Source: Lautropia dentalis (lineage in GTDB: Bacteria > Pseudomonadota > Gammaproteobacteria > Burkholderiales > Burkholderiaceae_E). Taken from it: a stretch of 64,000 bases of DNA. Position numbers and translations under genes: made by a program. The notes beneath the pieces are model-generated. The model saw nothing but the letters and a program-made list of their open reading frames with translations, was not told the DNA's origin and made no database searches. This document shows positions 17,126-26,297 of the stretch, piece after piece; within the stretch, counting starts at the first letter, position 1, and every line of letters starts with the position of its first letter. The stretch covers positions 279,008-343,007 of the forward strand of contig NZ_RRUE01000001.1 of assembly GCF_003892345.1 (NCBI RefSeq), in the 5' to 3' direction.

Positions 17126-18520
17126 TTACTTCCTGCCGGGGTAGTACTTGACCTCGAAGCCGGCGGCCCAGGCATTGGACGACTTGCCGGCGCCGTCGCG
17201 GCTGCTGGCGCGGAAGCGCCCGCTGGGCATGAACATGCCGGTGTAGGCCTGGATCTTCCATTCCTTCGTCGGTTTCCAGCCCCAGACCAGGTCGATGCCG
17301 TTGCCCAGGGTGCGGCGGTCCTGCAGGTCGGCGCGCGGGCGCAGGTCGGTGCGGGTCAGTTCGGTGGTCTTGTCCTGGCGGTAGTGGTGGAAGACCAGGT
17401 CCAGCGAGCTTTTCTTCATCGGGGTGATGCCGACGCCGGCGGTGAGCACGTGGATGTTCGACAGTTGCGGGTCCAGCACCGTGCCGTAGGTCTTGAAGTC
17501 GATTTCGGCGCCCATGTAGGACTTGTTGCTCTGCCAGCCGGTCTGGTGATGGCTGGTGTCCACGCCTTCGCCGTCATCGCCGCTGCCCCAGGCGTAGCCG
17601 AGGGTGGCACGCGGGCTCCAGCCGCTGCGGTCGTCGAGGAATAGGGTGGCGCCCAGGTCGATGGCCTCACCGCGCACGCGACGGCCCTTTTCCTTGCCGC
17701 TCACGTAGCTGGCCATGGCCCAGTGCTGCAGGTGCGGGTCGCCCTCGTTGAGGGAACCGCCGGCCACGTGGGTCAGGCGCAGGTCGTCGTTGTCTTCCTC
17801 CTGGTGCAGACCCTTGAGGATGATCTTGTGGTCTTCGGTCATCCACCAGGTACCCAGAGCACCGACGACATCGGCACCTTTTTCGTGTTTGGTGTGGCGG
17901 TTGAACAGGTCACTGCGCCAGTTGCTGTAGCGGGCCACGAAGGTGTCCAGCTGGTAAGGGCCGTAATCGAGGGTGGCGTTGAGGCCGTCGAACTGGGTGT
18001 CGAAGAACCAGGTGCGTTCGTCATCGATGCTCCAGCGGCCCAGGCGCGCGCGGGCGCCGTATTCCTGCAGCTGGGCTTCTGCGAAGAGCTGCGTGACCTC
18101 CAGCCGGGTCTGACGGTCGGTGGGTGAGCCGGTCTCGCGCTCGATGCTTTCGTACAGTTCGAAGTCACCGACGAAGCCCCAGCGGCTGTCGTGCTGGTAG
18201 CGGGACACGAGCCGGAATTCCGGAACCGTGTCCGATTTGGTGCGTTCGCCGCTGCCGCGCAGATCGCGGTTCTTCAGCCGGTCATATTCCAGGGAGATCC
18301 GGGGCAGGAAGTCCCAGCCGGGTTTCTGCCACTTGATGGGGGCTCCGGCCTGGGCGTTGCCCAGCAGGGCAGTGCCCAGCAGCAGGGCGGCCAGCGGGCG
18401 CAGGGCCGGCCGGCAGAATGTGGCTGGCCGAACGGAAGTGGCTGGCCAGCAGGAGCTGGCTGGCTGGCTGGAAGGGGCTGGCGCGCCCGGTCTGTGCGGG
18501 GAATGGGGGTTCTGGTTCAT
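17126..18520 (-). CDS. AlgE-like outer-membrane beta-barrel (alginate export family), copy 1
   Basis: 464 residues with the same plan as its downstream paralogue: LFAEAQLQEYGARARLGRW, DDERTWFFDTQFDGLNATLDYG, LGYAWGSGDDGEG, VFHHYRQDK and a C-terminal VKYYPGRK. The mature start GAPIKWQKPGWDF parallels that of copy 2. The signal peptide has an unusually long n-region: about 40 residues with short Trp/Pro/Ser repeats before PLAALLLGTALLGNAQA. AGGAG precedes the ATG at 18520. It follows the kinase gene by 195 bases on the same strand. I infer an outer-membrane channel for a polysaccharide; the substrate is unknown. Confidence 0.88.
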   Translation of the reverse strand: MNQNPHSPHRPGAPAPSSQPASSCWPATSVRPATFCRPALRPLAALLLGTALLGNAQAGAPIKWQKPGWDFLPRISLEYDRLKNRDLRGSGERTKSDTVPEFRLVSRYQHDSRWGFVGDFELYESIERETGSPTDRQTRLEVTQLFAEAQLQEYGARARLGRWSIDDERTWFFDTQFDGLNATLDYGPYQLDTFVARYSNWRSDLFNRHTKHEKGADVVGALGTWWMTEDHKIILKGLHQEEDNDDLRLTHVAGGSLNEGDPHLQHWAMASYVSGKEKGRRVRGEAIDLGATLFLDDRSGWSPRATLGYAWGSGDDGEGVDTSHHQTGWQSNKSYMGAEIDFKTYGTVLDPQLSNIHVLTAGVGITPMKKSSLDLVFHHYRQDKTTELTRTDLRPRADLQDRRTLGNGIDLVWGWKPTKEWKIQAYTGMFMPSGRFRASSRDGAGKSSNAWAAGFEVKYYPGRK

Positions 18521-18715
18521 GCTGCGTCTCCTGTCGTGGGTGGTCTGGGGCGCCATGGACCCATGCATCCGCGTGCTGCCGGTCTTGCCCTGTCTGGCAG
18601 GACGGCCGGCCCCGTCCGTGCATGGCATGCTGCTGGCACGGGGGGCGGGGTCAGTGCGGGGAGGCATGCGTCCATGACGCGCCCTGGCGGGTTGCGGGAT
18701 TGGAACATGGAAAGA

Positions 18716-21478
18716 TCAGATGCCCAGCTGGTGCTCGCAGTATTCCAGCAGGGGCAGGGTGGTGGTGTGCCGGTCGTCGAACTGCGTGGACAGCTGGACG
18801 TGACGGGCCAGTGACAGCAGGGTCCAGCCCTCGATGGCCGTCATGTCCACGTGCGGGGTATCCTGCCGGAAGCCGTCAGTGAGGGCCTGCTGGTGCGCCT
18901 GCAGGGCGTGCAGGCTGCCATGATGGCGCAGTGCGTCTTCCATCAGGTGGGCCACGAAGTTGCCCACGTCCAGGGCAGGATCGCCCAAGCAGAACAGGTC
19001 GAGGTCCAGCCAGGTGAGCCGCTCGCCGTCCACCAGGATCTGGTCGGCGTAGCAGTCGCGGTGAATGCCGGTAGGCGCCGTGGTCGGCAGGCGTCTGGCC
19101 AGCCTGCGGGTGGCCGGGATCAGCGCACGGATGCGTTCGGCCCAGGCAGGGCGGGCTTCGGCCGCCTTTTCCAGGCGGCCGTGCAGCATGTCCAGTTCGT
19201 CCTCCAGCGTCCAGCGGCGGCTGGGATCGATGGGGGGGGCGCCGGTTGCGGGCTGGCCGTTGCGGGCAGCGTCCAGCAGCTGGCCGCCTGCCCGGTGCAG
19301 CGCGGCCAGGGCCTGGCCGATCCGGAAGGACAGGCCCGGGTCGCTGCCGGGGCGGATGAGGTGGCTGGCCATGGTGCCGGGTACCCTGCGCTGCAGCCAC
19401 AGGCGCTGTTCGGGCAGGATGGCGAGCGCCTCGGGCAAGGCTACCCAGGGCAGGTCGAAGCCATGTTCGTACAGGGCCTTCTGCACGGCAAAGCCATGCC
19501 GGTCGGCGCCCTTGAAGCGCAGTTTGCCCAGCAGTTCGATGCGGGTGGTGGCCGTTGCAGCCGGGGCTGCGCCGGGCGTGGCACAGCCGGCCGTTGCAGG
19601 CGTGGCGGGCGTGTCCGGGGCAGGGATGCCTGCGGTGGATGTGCCTGCAGTGGATGTGCGGGTGGTTTCGGCAGGGACACGATGGATCAGGGTGTAGTCC
19701 AGCAGGGCGCGGCGGCCGGCCTTGTGGCGCAGCACGCGTACCGGTTCCAGCTGCCAGTCGCCGGCCGGCAGATGCAGGGCGTCCAGCAGCAGCGGCTGCA
19801 TGAGGGTGCGGTCGGTCTGGGGCCAGCTGGAAGGCGTGTTCCCGGTGCCGGGGGCGCCGGCGGTAACGGGCGTGTGTCCGGCCTCCGCTGCTGCAGGATG
19901 GGCTGGTGCCGGCCTCATCGATGAGGTCTCCCGGCCTGTCGTCTCCGCGGCGACAGCGCCGGTTGTCGTGGACGGCAGGGATGTGGAAGGGGGTTCTGTC
20001 GTGCCGGCCGGCGCCGTCGCGGCGTGCAGGGGTGCGGGCTGCAGCTGGGCGGCCAGGTATTCGGCCAGGGCCACGATCTGTTCCATCTGTTCGGGCCATG
20101 ACGGGCGGCGGCGCCGGAAGCCCTCGGGGGCCAGACGCAGCAACCCTGCCACGGTATGCCAGCCGGCACGCCGGCGGGTGTGGGGAGCCCGTGCCGACAG
20201 GGTGGCCGGCAGGGGGCTGCTGGCGTCGATGCCGCGGGCCAGGGCGTCGTGGACGGTATCGAGCAGGTCGGCCAGGGTATCGGGGGTGGGGGCGGTGCGG
20301 CTGCGGCCCAGATACTGGGTGGCCAGACGGGCCAGCAGCGAGCCGGCATCGGCCATCGGGTCGCCCAGGGCGGCATTGTCCCAGTCGATGAACTGCAGCT
20401 GGCCGAGCGGATCGCGCACCATCTGCTCCAGTGACAGGTCGCCATGGGTAATGCAGGGCTGCCAGCCGGTGCTGGCCTGCTGCAGGGCCTGGGCCGTCCG
20501 GTCGGCCAGGCTGTGGGCGCGTCCGCCCAGCGCCGGAAGCAGCCGGGCAATGCTGCCGGCTGCCCGGGTCAGGGCATCGATGTCATCGGCCACGGTACGG
20601 TGCATGGGGTGCGCGATGCGGGCCTCATGCAGCTCACCCAGGCGCAGGCCAATGTCGGCAAAGAGGCCCAGGTCCAGCTGGGGCATGTCGGCCGATGGCA
20701 CTTCTCCGTGTGCAGACAGCTCCTGCACGGCGCGCGCGGTGTCGTTGCCCAGCATGTCCAGGCTCTGGCCGCGCTGCCAGGGCATGACCAGAAAATGCCG
20801 GGTAGCCCCCACGGCCAGGGGGGCCGTTCCCTGAAAGGCACGGGCCAGCCGGGCACCGGCCTCGGTGGCGGGGAATTCCCGTTCGGTGCAGGCGCGCAGC
20901 ACGCCCACCGGGCGCGACCCCTGCCGCAGCTGCAGCACCATGCGCCGCTCGGGCTTGTAGCGCAGCACGTGGGCTTGGATTTCGCGTTCGTACAGGTGCT
21001 GTTCGATGCCCAGGTCATCGGGCAGCGGCTGGGTACCGTCGAGGGTGCCGGGGGTGTTCAGCAGGGTGCCCAGGGCGGTGATGCGGCGGTCGTGCACGGC
21101 GCTGGCCAGCAGCAGCCGCGTGCGGGGCAGGACGTGTGCCGAGAAGCGGCCGTCGAGGGCGGCGCGTTTCTGCAGGCGTGCGGCGTGCTGGTCCCAGTCG
21201 GGATTGGAGGCGGTGAGTGCCCGGGCGAAGGCATGCTGGGTGCGCCCCAGTGTGTCGATGACGCGCAGGCCGGCCATGCAGCTGGTGCCTGGCTTGTAGC
21301 GCAGGTAATCGATGCGGATGCGCGCCACGTCGGCGGCCGGCATCTGGCGGCCGACTTCGTCGAGCAGCGCTTCTTCGTCCAGCAGCAGCCCCAGTCCGGG
21401 CAGGTCGGTGTCCCGGGCGATCAGGGCATGGTCGGCGTCGTTCAGGGGGCTGCTCTGTCTGGCAGGGGGCTGGTTCAT
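18716..21478 (-). CDS. Fusion of two APH-like kinase domains
   Basis: A 920-residue protein with two complete aminoglycoside-phosphotransferase-like (protein-kinase fold) domains. Domain 1 (about 15-480) has THGDLSLEQM near 343 and FIDWDNAALGDPMAD. Domain 2 (about 560-920) has HRDCYADQILV near 804 and WLDLDLFCLGDPALDVGNF. In both, the usual Asn of the HxDxxxxN loop is Gln. An Ala/Thr/Pro-rich linker of about 90 residues joins them. AAGGAC precedes the ATG, 20 bases behind the ABC exporter gene. Relatives of this type phosphorylate small hydroxylated substrates; among glycosyltransferases a sugar or polyol kinase is plausible, and antibiotic resistance is unlikely. Substrate unknown. Confidence 0.85.
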   Translation of the reverse strand: MNQPPARQSSPLNDADHALIARDTDLPGLGLLLDEEALLDEVGRQMPAADVARIRIDYLRYKPGTSCMAGLRVIDTLGRTQHAFARALTASNPDWDQHAARLQKRAALDGRFSAHVLPRTRLLLASAVHDRRITALGTLLNTPGTLDGTQPLPDDLGIEQHLYEREIQAHVLRYKPERRMVLQLRQGSRPVGVLRACTEREFPATEAGARLARAFQGTAPLAVGATRHFLVMPWQRGQSLDMLGNDTARAVQELSAHGEVPSADMPQLDLGLFADIGLRLGELHEARIAHPMHRTVADDIDALTRAAGSIARLLPALGGRAHSLADRTAQALQQASTGWQPCITHGDLSLEQMVRDPLGQLQFIDWDNAALGDPMADAGSLLARLATQYLGRSRTAPTPDTLADLLDTVHDALARGIDASSPLPATLSARAPHTRRRAGWHTVAGLLRLAPEGFRRRRPSWPEQMEQIVALAEYLAAQLQPAPLHAATAPAGTTEPPSTSLPSTTTGAVAAETTGRETSSMRPAPAHPAAAEAGHTPVTAGAPGTGNTPSSWPQTDRTLMQPLLLDALHLPAGDWQLEPVRVLRHKAGRRALLDYTLIHRVPAETTRTSTAGTSTAGIPAPDTPATPATAGCATPGAAPAATATTRIELLGKLRFKGADRHGFAVQKALYEHGFDLPWVALPEALAILPEQRLWLQRRVPGTMASHLIRPGSDPGLSFRIGQALAALHRAGGQLLDAARNGQPATGAPPIDPSRRWTLEDELDMLHGRLEKAAEARPAWAERIRALIPATRRLARRLPTTAPTGIHRDCYADQILVDGERLTWLDLDLFCLGDPALDVGNFVAHLMEDALRHHGSLHALQAHQQALTDGFRQDTPHVDMTAIEGWTLLSLARHVQLSTQFDDRHTTTLPLLEYCEHQLGI

Positions 21479-21498
21479 CCGGTGTCCTTGGGGCGGAA

Positions 21499-23586
21499 TC
21501 AGGCGCGTTGCGCCGCGGATGACATGGTAGCGGTTTCCGGTCCGGTGCCACGGCTGCTGGCGCGGGCAGCCTCTCCGGCACTGGCACTGGCACTCGCACT
21601 CGCACTGGTATCGGTACCTGCACCGGCGGCGCCTCCCGTGGACGTGCCAGTGGAAGTGCCCGTGGTGTTTGCGGTGGCGCCGTCGCCCTCACCGACAGCC
21701 TTGCGGTGCAGCTGCCAGAGGGCGGCGTAGGGGCCTTTGCGGGCCAGCAGTTCGTCGTGGGTGCCCGATTCGGCAATGCCGCCCTGGTCCACATAGACGA
21801 TGCGGTCGGCCCCGGCCGCCAGATCGAGGTCGTGGGTGATCATCAGCGCGGTGCGGTTGTCGATCAGGCGTTCGATGGCGTGGCGCACCACGGCCTCGCT
21901 GGCCCGGTCCAGCCCGGTGGTGGGTTCGTCCAGCACCATGACCGGACAATGCCGCAGGGCCAGCCGGGCAATGGCCAGCCGCTGGCGCTGGCCGCCCGAC
22001 AGGGTGGCGCCGCGTTCGCCGATGACGGTGTCGTAGCCCTCGGGCAGGGCCATGATGAAATCGTGCGCGTTGGCCATTTTTGCGGCGGCGATGATTTCCT
22101 CGTCGCTCACCTCGCGGCCGGCGGCGCAGGTCAGGTTGTCGCGCACGCTGGCGGCAAACAGCAGCGCGTCCTGCGGCAGCAGGCCGATCTGGCGACGGAC
22201 CGAGGCGGTCTTCCAGTGGCGGATGTCGGTACCGTCGATTTCCACGCTGCCTTTCTGCGGATCGTACAGGCGCAGCAGCAGCACGGTGAGCGTGGATTTG
22301 CCGATGCCGGACGGCCCCACCACCGCCACGTGTTCACGCGGGGCCAGCACCAGATCGAGTCCATGGAAAATGGAACGTGATTCGGCATCGTACGAAAAAT
22401 GCAGGTCACGAAAATGCACGGCACCCTCGAAGGCCGGGGCGGTTTTGGCGCCCTTGCGGTCGATGATGTCGGGTTTTTCTTCCAGAATGTCGCTGATGCG
22501 TTCGGCCGAGGCCAGTGCCTTCGAAAGCCGGCCGGCATATTTGGCATATTCGCGCACCGGACGCATGGAGTTCTTCAGGTACGAAATGAATACCAGCAGG
22601 TCACCGGCGGTGAGTGCGCCGGCCAGTACCTGCAGGGCGCCCTGCCACAGCACCAGGGCAGTGGCCACGGCCACCAGCAGGTCGATCGAGCGCTCCAGCC
22701 CGGCGGCCAGCCGCTTGGTGTTCATGTCGGCATGCGCAGCCTGGCCGTCGTTGCCATGAAAGAGCCGCGAGAAGCTGTCTTCCAGCACCAGCGACTGCAC
22801 GGTGCGGATGGCCGACATCGATTCCGACGCCGTGGCGGCCAGCGAGCCTTCGCGGGTGCGCTGGCGGCGGCTGGCCTCGTGAATCAGTTTGCTGCTGCGT
22901 TTGGCCGAGAACCACATCACCGGCAGCGGAATCAGCGACAGCAGTGCCAGCCGCCAGTTCAGCATGAACATCACGGCAAACATGCCCACCAGGATGAACA
23001 CGTTGGCCAGCATCGGCAGCAGGGCCGACACGGTCACTTCACGCAGCTGGCCCACGTCGTTGACCAGGCGCAGGGCCAGATCACCACTGCGCTGGCGCTG
23101 GTGAAAGGCCAGTGACAGCCGCAGCAGCCGGTTGTAGAGCACATTGCGCACGCGGCTCAGCACCACGTTGCCGATGCGCGCAAAGCCCACCGTCGACAGA
23201 AAGCCGGCCAGTGCCCGCAGCGCGGCAAACACCACCACCGACACTCCGGCCAGCACGATGACGCCCATGATGCCCAGGTCCGCCACCATGCCGGTCACCC
23301 AGCCGGCAGCGGCCGGTGCCTCGTGCGAGCCGGTCTTGCCGCCCAGCACGTGGTCGATCACGAAGGCCAGCGGCCAGGGTTCGGCCACGCGCATCAGCGT
23401 GCTGAGCAGCAGGGCGGTGAGGGAGCCGGCCAGCAGCGGCCCCTGGCCCTTCATGAAGGGCCGGAAGCGCTTCAGCACGCGGCGGATGGGGTGGCGGGAG
23501 GCGGCTTTGTTGTCCTGGGGCACGGCGATGACGGGGTGAATGGATGGAAGGGCCGGCCACGGAGCCGGCAGCGAGGGCAGGGACAT
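21499..23586 (-). CDS. ABC exporter, fused membrane and ATPase domains (MsbA-like)
   Basis: A half-transporter of 695 residues that would work as a homodimer. Six membrane helices (about 50-340) with an exporter-type coupling region precede an ATPase domain: Walker A GPSGIGKST near 424, Q-loop LLPQDALLF, signature LSGGQRQR near 528, Walker B VMVLDEPTTGLD and H-loop ITHD. All catalytic residues are intact. The C-terminal 60 residues are a Ser/Thr/Gly/Ala tail encoded partly by 6-bp repeats. It sits between GT4 genes and the double kinase, so export of a lipid-linked glycan or glycolipid is the likely role. The true start may be Met45, since residues 1-44 lack similarity. Confidence 0.9.
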   Translation of the reverse strand: MSLPSLPAPWPALPSIHPVIAVPQDNKAASRHPIRRVLKRFRPFMKGQGPLLAGSLTALLLSTLMRVAEPWPLAFVIDHVLGGKTGSHEAPAAAGWVTGMVADLGIMGVIVLAGVSVVVFAALRALAGFLSTVGFARIGNVVLSRVRNVLYNRLLRLSLAFHQRQRSGDLALRLVNDVGQLREVTVSALLPMLANVFILVGMFAVMFMLNWRLALLSLIPLPVMWFSAKRSSKLIHEASRRQRTREGSLAATASESMSAIRTVQSLVLEDSFSRLFHGNDGQAAHADMNTKRLAAGLERSIDLLVAVATALVLWQGALQVLAGALTAGDLLVFISYLKNSMRPVREYAKYAGRLSKALASAERISDILEEKPDIIDRKGAKTAPAFEGAVHFRDLHFSYDAESRSIFHGLDLVLAPREHVAVVGPSGIGKSTLTVLLLRLYDPQKGSVEIDGTDIRHWKTASVRRQIGLLPQDALLFAASVRDNLTCAAGREVSDEEIIAAAKMANAHDFIMALPEGYDTVIGERGATLSGGQRQRLAIARLALRHCPVMVLDEPTTGLDRASEAVVRHAIERLIDNRTALMITHDLDLAAGADRIVYVDQGGIAESGTHDELLARKGPYAALWQLHRKAVGEGDGATANTTGTSTGTSTGGAAGAGTDTSASASASASAGEAARASSRGTGPETATMSSAAQRA
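21577..21606 (-). repeat. Hexanucleotide repeat in the ABC exporter tail
   Basis: Five consecutive 6-base units, GGCACT x3 then CGCACT x2, encode alternating Ser-Ala on the minus strand. Unit number could change without frameshift. Confidence 0.75.
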
Positions 23587-23777
23587 CCCGCCGGCAGGGC
23601 GGGGCGTCCGGCGCTATTGTGCGGGATGGGGCGGATACCGGGCATGGCGACGATGCTGCCGGGGTGGTACCGGGCGCCCCGAGCAGCGCCGGTGCAGTGC
23701 GGTGCCACCAGCAGGGGCAGCGCAGGACGCGCCGGTGCATGATGTGCGGCTGCACGCCGGCGCCCGGCCCGGCCGGA

Positions 23778-24974
23778 TCAGGCCGCCCGCTCCGACGCGG
23801 CCGTGGCCCCGGCAATGTCCAGCAGCCGGGCGGTGACGGCGTCCCAGCTGTGCTCGGCCAGAACGCGGGTGCGGCCCCGCTGGCCCATGGCCCGGCGTTC
23901 GGACGGGTTTTCGAGCAGGCGGGCCATGGCGGCGGCAAAGGCGTCCGGATCGCCGGGGGGCACCAGCAGGCTATCGACACCATCGAGCACCACGGTATCG
24001 AGATGGCCCACACGGGTGGTTACCACCGGCAGTTCGGCGGCCAGATACTCGTAGATCTTGAGCGGCGAGAAATAGAAATTCTGCTGCTGCGGGTAGGGGG
24101 CGGTGGCAATGTCCATGCGGGCCAGCAGGGCAGGTACCTCGCGGGCCTGCACGGCGCCGGTGAACTCGCAGTGACCCAGCAGCCCCTGGGCGGTGAGGGC
24201 CGATTCCATGTTGACGCGCTCCGGACCATCACCCACCACCAGCAGCCGTGTGCGGGGGTGCTGGCGGTGCAGGCGGGCAAAGGCGTCCACCAGCATCGGC
24301 AGGCCATGCCAGGGCTTGAGCGTGCCCAGAAAGCCGATGACGGTTTCATCCTCGCCGGCGGCGGCCTGAGCGTGGCGGGCCTGACGGCGGGCCGCGCTGT
24401 CGTCGTACGGGGCCGGATCCACGCCATTGGCCACCACGTGCACGCGTCCGCGCGTGCCGGGCCAGGTGTGCAGATAATCGGCCACGCCCGGCGAGACGGC
24501 CACCAGGGCACTGGCCCGCGAGAAGGCCGACGCGGCCATGGCCTGTGCCTCGGTTTCGAGCACCAGCCCGCGGTGGGTGCGCTGTTCCTCGATCAGCGGG
24601 GCATTGACCTCCAGCACGCCGGGAATGTGCTGGACGCGCGCCCAGCGCATGCCCACGTCACTCCAGAGCGAATAGCGCTCGTAGACGAGGTCGAAGGGGC
24701 CATGCTCATAGAGCAGGGCCGCAATGCGGGGATGGGACTGCAGGGCGGCGTGGGCACGCTTTTCCGGATCGCCCTGCGGCAGCTCGGGCAACTGCACGCA
24801 GGCTGCGCCCTCCAGCCCCGGGGGTATCGGGCCGTCGAAACGGGTGGCAAACAGGGTGACACGGTGGCCGGCCTTCAGGGCCGCGCGCACGACCGACTGC
24901 ACGTGAATCGAGGCACCCTTGGTGCCGAAGACGGGAATGCCGGCGTCGGTGCAGAGATAGGCGATATGTTTCAT
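23778..24974 (-). CDS. GT4-family glycosyltransferase (second in the locus)
   Basis: 398 residues, GT-B fold. N-terminal MKHIAYLCTDAGIPVFGTKG with a following HVQSVVRAL helix; C-terminal donor domain with ETVIGFLGTLKPWHGLPMLV, LLVVGDGPERVN and the EX7E-like YFSPLKIYEYLAAELPVVTT. These are glycosyl transferases group 1 features. The start at 24974 overlaps the stop of the preceding glycosyltransferase (ATGA), showing translational coupling; longer in-frame starts inside that gene are rejected. Donor and acceptor unknown. Confidence 0.92.
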   Translation of the reverse strand: MKHIAYLCTDAGIPVFGTKGASIHVQSVVRAALKAGHRVTLFATRFDGPIPPGLEGAACVQLPELPQGDPEKRAHAALQSHPRIAALLYEHGPFDLVYERYSLWSDVGMRWARVQHIPGVLEVNAPLIEEQRTHRGLVLETEAQAMAASAFSRASALVAVSPGVADYLHTWPGTRGRVHVVANGVDPAPYDDSAARRQARHAQAAAGEDETVIGFLGTLKPWHGLPMLVDAFARLHRQHPRTRLLVVGDGPERVNMESALTAQGLLGHCEFTGAVQAREVPALLARMDIATAPYPQQQNFYFSPLKIYEYLAAELPVVTTRVGHLDTVVLDGVDSLLVPPGDPDAFAAAMARLLENPSERRAMGQRGRTRVLAEHSWDAVTARLLDIAGATAASERAA

Positions 24975-26221
24975 GAACGCTCCGGGCTGGACAGGGGGTG
25001 ATCGGCAACGGTCTGCACGCTCTGCGCAAACAGGGCGCGCAGCTGGCCGGTGTTGTGGTGAACGTCGTATTCGCGCTCGACGAGGGCGCGGGCTGCGTCG
25101 GCCATCTGCCGGGCCCTGGCCGGGTTGGCCAGCAGCGTGGCGATGGCGTCGGCCAGGGCGGCGGCATCCTTCGGCGGGACGCACAGGCCAGTGATCTGGT
25201 CTCGCACCAGTTCGGGAATGCCCACTACCCGGGTGGACACGCAGGGGGTGCCGAGGGCCATGGCTTCCACCAGGATGGTGGGCAGGCCGTCACGGTCGCC
25301 CCCCTCGCTGATGATGCAGGGGGCCACCAGCATGGCCGATTCGCGCAGCAGCGCGGTGATCTGTGGCAGCGTGCGCACGCCGGCCAGCTGGACCCGGTCG
25401 TGCAGCCGGTGGGTGTCGATCAGCTGCTGCAGGATGGGGCGCATCGGGCCATCGCCCACGAGGGTGCACCGGCAGTCCACCCCCTGGTCGCGCAGCAGGG
25501 CCATGGCCTGGACCAGCCACGGAAAGCCCTTCTTCTCGACCAGGCGGCCCACGGCCAGCACGTGATGTGGGCGGTTGACCGGAGGCTGATAGTCGAAGGC
25601 CGACAGATCCAGCCCGTTGTAGATGCGGTGCGAGCGGGCCGGATCGGCGTGGAAGTGGGTGCGCAGGTACTGCAGGTTGTAGTCCGACACCGTGACGGTG
25701 AAGGCGGCGTCACGGATTTTCAGGTCGAGCTGCACCGGCTCTTCGTACTGGTGGTAGATGTCCTTGGCGTGCGCGGTGAAGCTGTAGTGGATATCGGCAA
25801 AGGCGGCCGCCAGCCGGGCCACGGTGGCGGCCTGCGTGCCGAAGTGGGCGTGCAGGTGTTTGAGGCCCGCCGCCCGGACTTTCATGGCGAGAATCAGCGC
25901 CTGGCCCACGGTGACCCAGTCGTGGTCATCGGCCAGGTGGGCCAGGCGGCGAAACGCCGGCAGGGCCTTGCGGGCCTGCACGATCAGCTGCCAGTACAGT
26001 TCGGTGTCGTGGAACTGGTGACGGATGCGGCGCACCGGCGCCCGCACGCGGGAGATGGCTTCCTGGAAGTGGGTCTCGCTGACGGGGCCGAGCGCGAAGA
26101 TCTCGACCTGCACCCCGGCCTTTTCGAGGGCGAGGATTTCATTGACCACGAAGGTCTCGGAAAAACGGGGGTAACGCTTCAGCACATAGCCAACGGCAAG
26201 CGGTGCGTTCGGGGCGGACAT
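24971..26221 (-). CDS. GT4-family glycosyltransferase (first in the locus)
   Basis: 416 residues. The N-terminus VGYVLKRYPRFSETFVVNEI is the typical start of exopolysaccharide GT4 enzymes of the colanic acid WcaL/AmsK type. The donor domain shows VLAVGRLVEKKGFPWLVQAM, CTLVGDGPMRPIL and the EX7E motif EGGDRDGLPTILVEAMA, then GTPCVSTRVVGIPELV. AGGAA precedes the ATG at 26221, and upstream in-frame residues are compositionally odd. It lies 76 bases behind the COG4671-like gene and overlaps the next GT4 gene. Confidence 0.93.
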   Translation of the reverse strand: MSAPNAPLAVGYVLKRYPRFSETFVVNEILALEKAGVQVEIFALGPVSETHFQEAISRVRAPVRRIRHQFHDTELYWQLIVQARKALPAFRRLAHLADDHDWVTVGQALILAMKVRAAGLKHLHAHFGTQAATVARLAAAFADIHYSFTAHAKDIYHQYEEPVQLDLKIRDAAFTVTVSDYNLQYLRTHFHADPARSHRIYNGLDLSAFDYQPPVNRPHHVLAVGRLVEKKGFPWLVQAMALLRDQGVDCRCTLVGDGPMRPILQQLIDTHRLHDRVQLAGVRTLPQITALLRESAMLVAPCIISEGGDRDGLPTILVEAMALGTPCVSTRVVGIPELVRDQITGLCVPPKDAAALADAIATLLANPARARQMADAARALVEREYDVHHNTGQLRALFAQSVQTVADHPLSSPERS

Positions 26222-26297
26222 GGAGGGTTCCTGGGAAAAGGTGTCGATGGCGGAGGTATTTGCTGGCCATCGGAAGGGGCGTGAGCAGACGAGGGGT

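Noticed and set aside
17126-18520. Calling the barrel algE and the locus an alginate cluster
   Set aside because: No alg8/alg44/algD or other alginate genes are present; the family exports or binds various polymers.
18716-21478. Aminoglycoside resistance gene
   Set aside because: The fold is shared, but the context is a glycan locus, the protein has two domains, and the motifs are of a different branch.
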